From an uncultured Altererythrobacter sp. (GTDB lineage: Bacteria; Pseudomonadota; Alphaproteobacteria; Sphingomonadales; Sphingomonadaceae), in assembly GCA_913055875.1 (NCBI GenBank), contig CAJXJY010000001.1, forward strand, positions 124,001 through 188,000: 64,000 nucleotides of DNA. Direction: 5' to 3'. Shown here piece by piece: positions 60,593 to 64,000 of this stretch. Under the pieces are notes generated by a model. That model ran no database searches, was not told where the DNA came from, and saw only the letters and a list, made by a program, of their open reading frames with translations. The position numbers were made by a program, and so were the translations under genes. Position 1 is the first letter of the stretch. Each line of letters begins with the position of its first letter.

Positions 60593-61365
60593 CAAAAGAC
60601 TTCCACTCGCTTGCAGGTGTTTTGCCGGTCCCAATAGGACAGGCAGGTGCCCCGGCTCGACTGGCGGATATCGACCCAGCCCTTCATCCCGCGATTGAAG
60701 GTGTAGTGCATGCGATAGCTGACGATGTCGTCGTCGTAATCGACCAGCGCGATGGTCCAGCCTCCGTTCCGATCGAACCGGTTGAAGGCCCAGTTGCGCG
60801 AATCGAAGCCGACCGTCGCATTGCCGAGCTGGAGCATCTCCTTCAGATCGGGCGTGAGCGTGTCGGCGCCCGGCAGGATGATGTTGCCGGCGCAGCGCTG
60901 TAGCGCCGCGATTCCGTCGGCCGAGCCCTTGAGCCCGAAGCGCAACCTGCCCGCGCCGTCCGCCGTGATATCGACATGGCTGGCGCCGGAGAAATTGCGC
61001 AGCATCTTGGCGTGAAACTGGCGATCCCAGCGGCCATAGGCCCCGGAAGTACCGTTGATCACGGTGCCGCGCCCGTTCTCGTGATAGCGGTGCGACCCGT
61101 CCGAAAAGCGCAGATCGAGCCGGATCTTCTCGCCCTTGCCCATGCGCCATTTGGGGCTCATCGCGAAGACCTCGAGCAGGCCGTTACTGTCCAGCATCAT
61201 GCTGGCGAGAGAGCCGTCGTCGAGCTTCGAAGTGAGCGAGCAGCCCTTTCCGCTCGCCGACAGCAGCCAATCCCCGTGCCATGTCCCCGCCTGCGCTGCA
61301 TGCGGCATGGCCAACACGGCGAAAAGCGTTGCGATGCGTAATAGATGATTCAAGTGTTCCCCCAT
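60592..61365 (-). CDS. Exported hypothetical protein coupled to the SEL1 gene
   Basis: A 257-residue protein with signal peptide (LFAVLAMPHAAQAG). Two similar-looking halves each contain cysteines and tryptophans (GTWHGDWLLSASGKGCSL; SFWD-type TCLSYWDRQNTC), suggesting disulfide-stabilised beta structure. No family recognised. It overlaps the SEL1-repeat gene by 1 bp, which argues that the two secreted proteins act together. Confidence 0.72.
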   Translation of the reverse strand: MGEHLNHLLRIATLFAVLAMPHAAQAGTWHGDWLLSASGKGCSLTSKLDDGSLASMMLDSNGLLEVFAMSPKWRMGKGEKIRLDLRFSDGSHRYHENGRGTVINGTSGAYGRWDRQFHAKMLRNFSGASHVDITADGAGRLRFGLKGSADGIAALQRCAGNIILPGADTLTPDLKEMLQLGNATVGFDSRNWAFNRFDRNGGWTIALVDYDDDIVSYRMHYTFNRGMKGWVDIRQSSRGTCLSYWDRQNTCKRVEVF

Positions 61366-61448
61366 CCCAATGAAACGCCTGTCACAATTGCGGCAGGCGG
61401 CGGTATGTCAACCCCGGAGGCGGCCGGTCGGGTAAAGCCGCCAGCCTC

Positions 61449-63008
<1,560 letters not shown>

Positions 63009-63102
63009 CCGGGCGTCCTCTCTCGTTGCGGCGGGCCGATTCGTCCGGCCTCTCGGCACGCGAATGTGTCGCTTTTGGCGCGCGGCGTAAACCGCCGATC
63101 CG

Positions 63103-64000
63103 TCAGTCGAAGCCGCGTTCGAGGAAACGCAGCGCGCAGCCCGCCAGCGTTGCCGTGCCGTGCGGCAGCGCGCTCTCGTCGACCATCATGCGGGGGCTGT
63201 GGATGCCGCAGCATTGCTTCCAGTCGTCGCCCTCGCGCGCGACGCCGAGGAAGAACATCGCGCCGGGCACCTGTTCAAGCACGTAGGCGAAATCCTCCGC
63301 CCCCATGATCGGCGCGGGCAACTCGCGCCAGCGCTCCTCGTCGAGGCTCTCGCCGACCACCGCCCGGCCGAGCGCCACCGCGCGCTCGTCGCAGATGGTG
63401 ACCGGGAAGCCTTCGGTGATGACGGTCTCGGCGGTGACGCCGTGCGCGGCGGCGGTTGCCTGCGCGACCTCGCCGATCCACTCGTGCAGCTTCGCGCGGT
63501 TGCGCGGCGACAGGCTGCGGATCGTCCCGCCGAGCCGCGCGTGGTCGGGGATGATGTTGTGCGCGGTGCCGGCATCGAGCTGGGTCACGGTGACGACGAC
63601 CGCATCCGCCGCGTCGAAGCGCCGCGTCACCATCGCCTGCAGCGCCGAGACGATCGCCGCCGCGGCGGGTACCGGATCGCGCGTGTCGTGCGGCATCGAG
63701 GCGTGGCCGCCCTGCCCGGTGACGGTGATGTCGAACTGGTCCGCCGCCGCCATCAGCGGCCCGGCGCGTCCGGCGATCACGCCATGCGGCGCGTTGGGCA
63801 TGATATGGAGCGCGAAGGCAGCATCGGGCAGCGGGCCGTACCCTTCTCCTCCAAGCAGTCCGTCCTCGAGCATGAAGCGCGCGCCGTGGAAGCCCTCCTC
63901 GCCGGGCTGGAACATGAACAGCACCTCGCCTGCCAGCTCCTCGCGCTTCGCCGCGAGCAGTTCCGCCGCCCCGGCGAGCATCGCGGTGTGCGTATCGTGC
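63103..64000 (-). CDS. M20 family amidohydrolase/peptidase (5' part outside window)
   Basis: The C-terminal 298 or so residues of an M20D-type zinc hydrolase. Just inside the window edge is HDTHTAMLAGAAELL with the first metal ligands; VLFMFQPGEEGFHGARFML follows, then QGGHASMPHDTRDPVPAA (lid domain), GTAHNIIPDHARLGGTIRS and the final MGAEDFAYVLEQVPGAMFFLG with the last ligand region. Probably cleaves acyl-amino acids or small peptides. The true start lies beyond 64000. Confidence 0.93.
   Translation of the reverse strand, partial: HDTHTAMLAGAAELLAAKREELAGEVLFMFQPGEEGFHGARFMLEDGLLGGEGYGPLPDAAFALHIMPNAPHGVIAGRAGPLMAAADQFDITVTGQGGHASMPHDTRDPVPAAAAIVSALQAMVTRRFDAADAVVVTVTQLDAGTAHNIIPDHARLGGTIRSLSPRNRAKLHEWIGEVAQATAAAHGVTAETVITEGFPVTICDERAVALGRAVVGESLDEERWRELPAPIMGAEDFAYVLEQVPGAMFFLGVAREGDDWKQCCGIHSPRMMVDESALPHGTATLAGCALRFLERGFD

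Noticed and set aside
57878-60637. Long open frame of about 900 codons antisense to the SEL1-repeat gene
   Set aside because: Arises from GC-rich codon bias; the sense protein has clear repeats and signal peptide while the antisense product has no motif and overlaps a palindromic repeat.

Overview
This 64 kb window is a chromosomal segment from a high-GC alphaproteobacterium. It is most likely a sphingomonad of the Erythrobacteraceae type. Supporting signs are a fused ThiS-ThiG, an Rrf2-led SUF operon with a DUF559-type protein inside it, an UrcA-family protein, MmcB, DUF2093, an L-isoaspartyl methyltransferase next to TolC, and palindromic repeats of the TTCGACAAGCTCAG type. No phage, insertion sequence, plasmid or CRISPR machinery was seen. 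Gene order is dense, with many 1-11 bp overlaps.

Layout. 1-4850: TolC (cut by the window edge) and a methyltransferase, class II fumarase, and a LytS/LytTR two-component pair. 5172-14394: UrcA, a lipid kinase and a phosphoesterase, ribosomal S9 (with a very long N-terminus) and L13, CutA, haem A synthase, a MerC-like protein, ThiS-ThiG and CsbD. 14529-21347: acyl-CoA ligase, gamma-glutamyltransferase, PyrD, a candidate small RNA and a DUF885 lipoprotein. 21394-29253: the SUF iron-sulfur assembly operon (Rrf2 regulator, SufB, C, D, S, T, A) interspersed with small unknown genes. 29387-40430: membrane and secreted proteins, adenosine kinase, a beta-propeller/haem pair, PurD, XseA, an M23 peptidase and a phytase-like protein. 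40765-46897: L28, TadA, an odd tRNA-like gene, RNase T2, NadC, a second LytS/LytTR pair and an HD-domain protein. 47263-64000: metalloproteases, a DsbA-like protein, an esterase, an APP1-like phosphatase, a PAS protein, a sterol-desaturase-like protein, MmcB with a LexA box, tRNA-Arg, a SEL1-repeat protein, an acyl-CoA ligase and an M20 hydrolase (cut by the window edge).

The most unusual content is repetitive. Ten intergenic loci carry a mosaic family of long palindromes (called P here). Each lies within about 60 bp of a gene 3' end, is built from interchangeable hairpin modules, and shows compensatory changes in the stems. A second family of about 250 bp (A) follows both LytTR regulators directly and occurs once more in shorter form. 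A third set of short palindromes (C) is concentrated in the suf operon. There it inserts in frame into SufC, forms the N-terminus of the SufS reading frame and the C-terminus of the Rrf2 regulator, and sits beside a partly duplicated SufB tail. All functions are inferred from sequence inspection; no database search was run.
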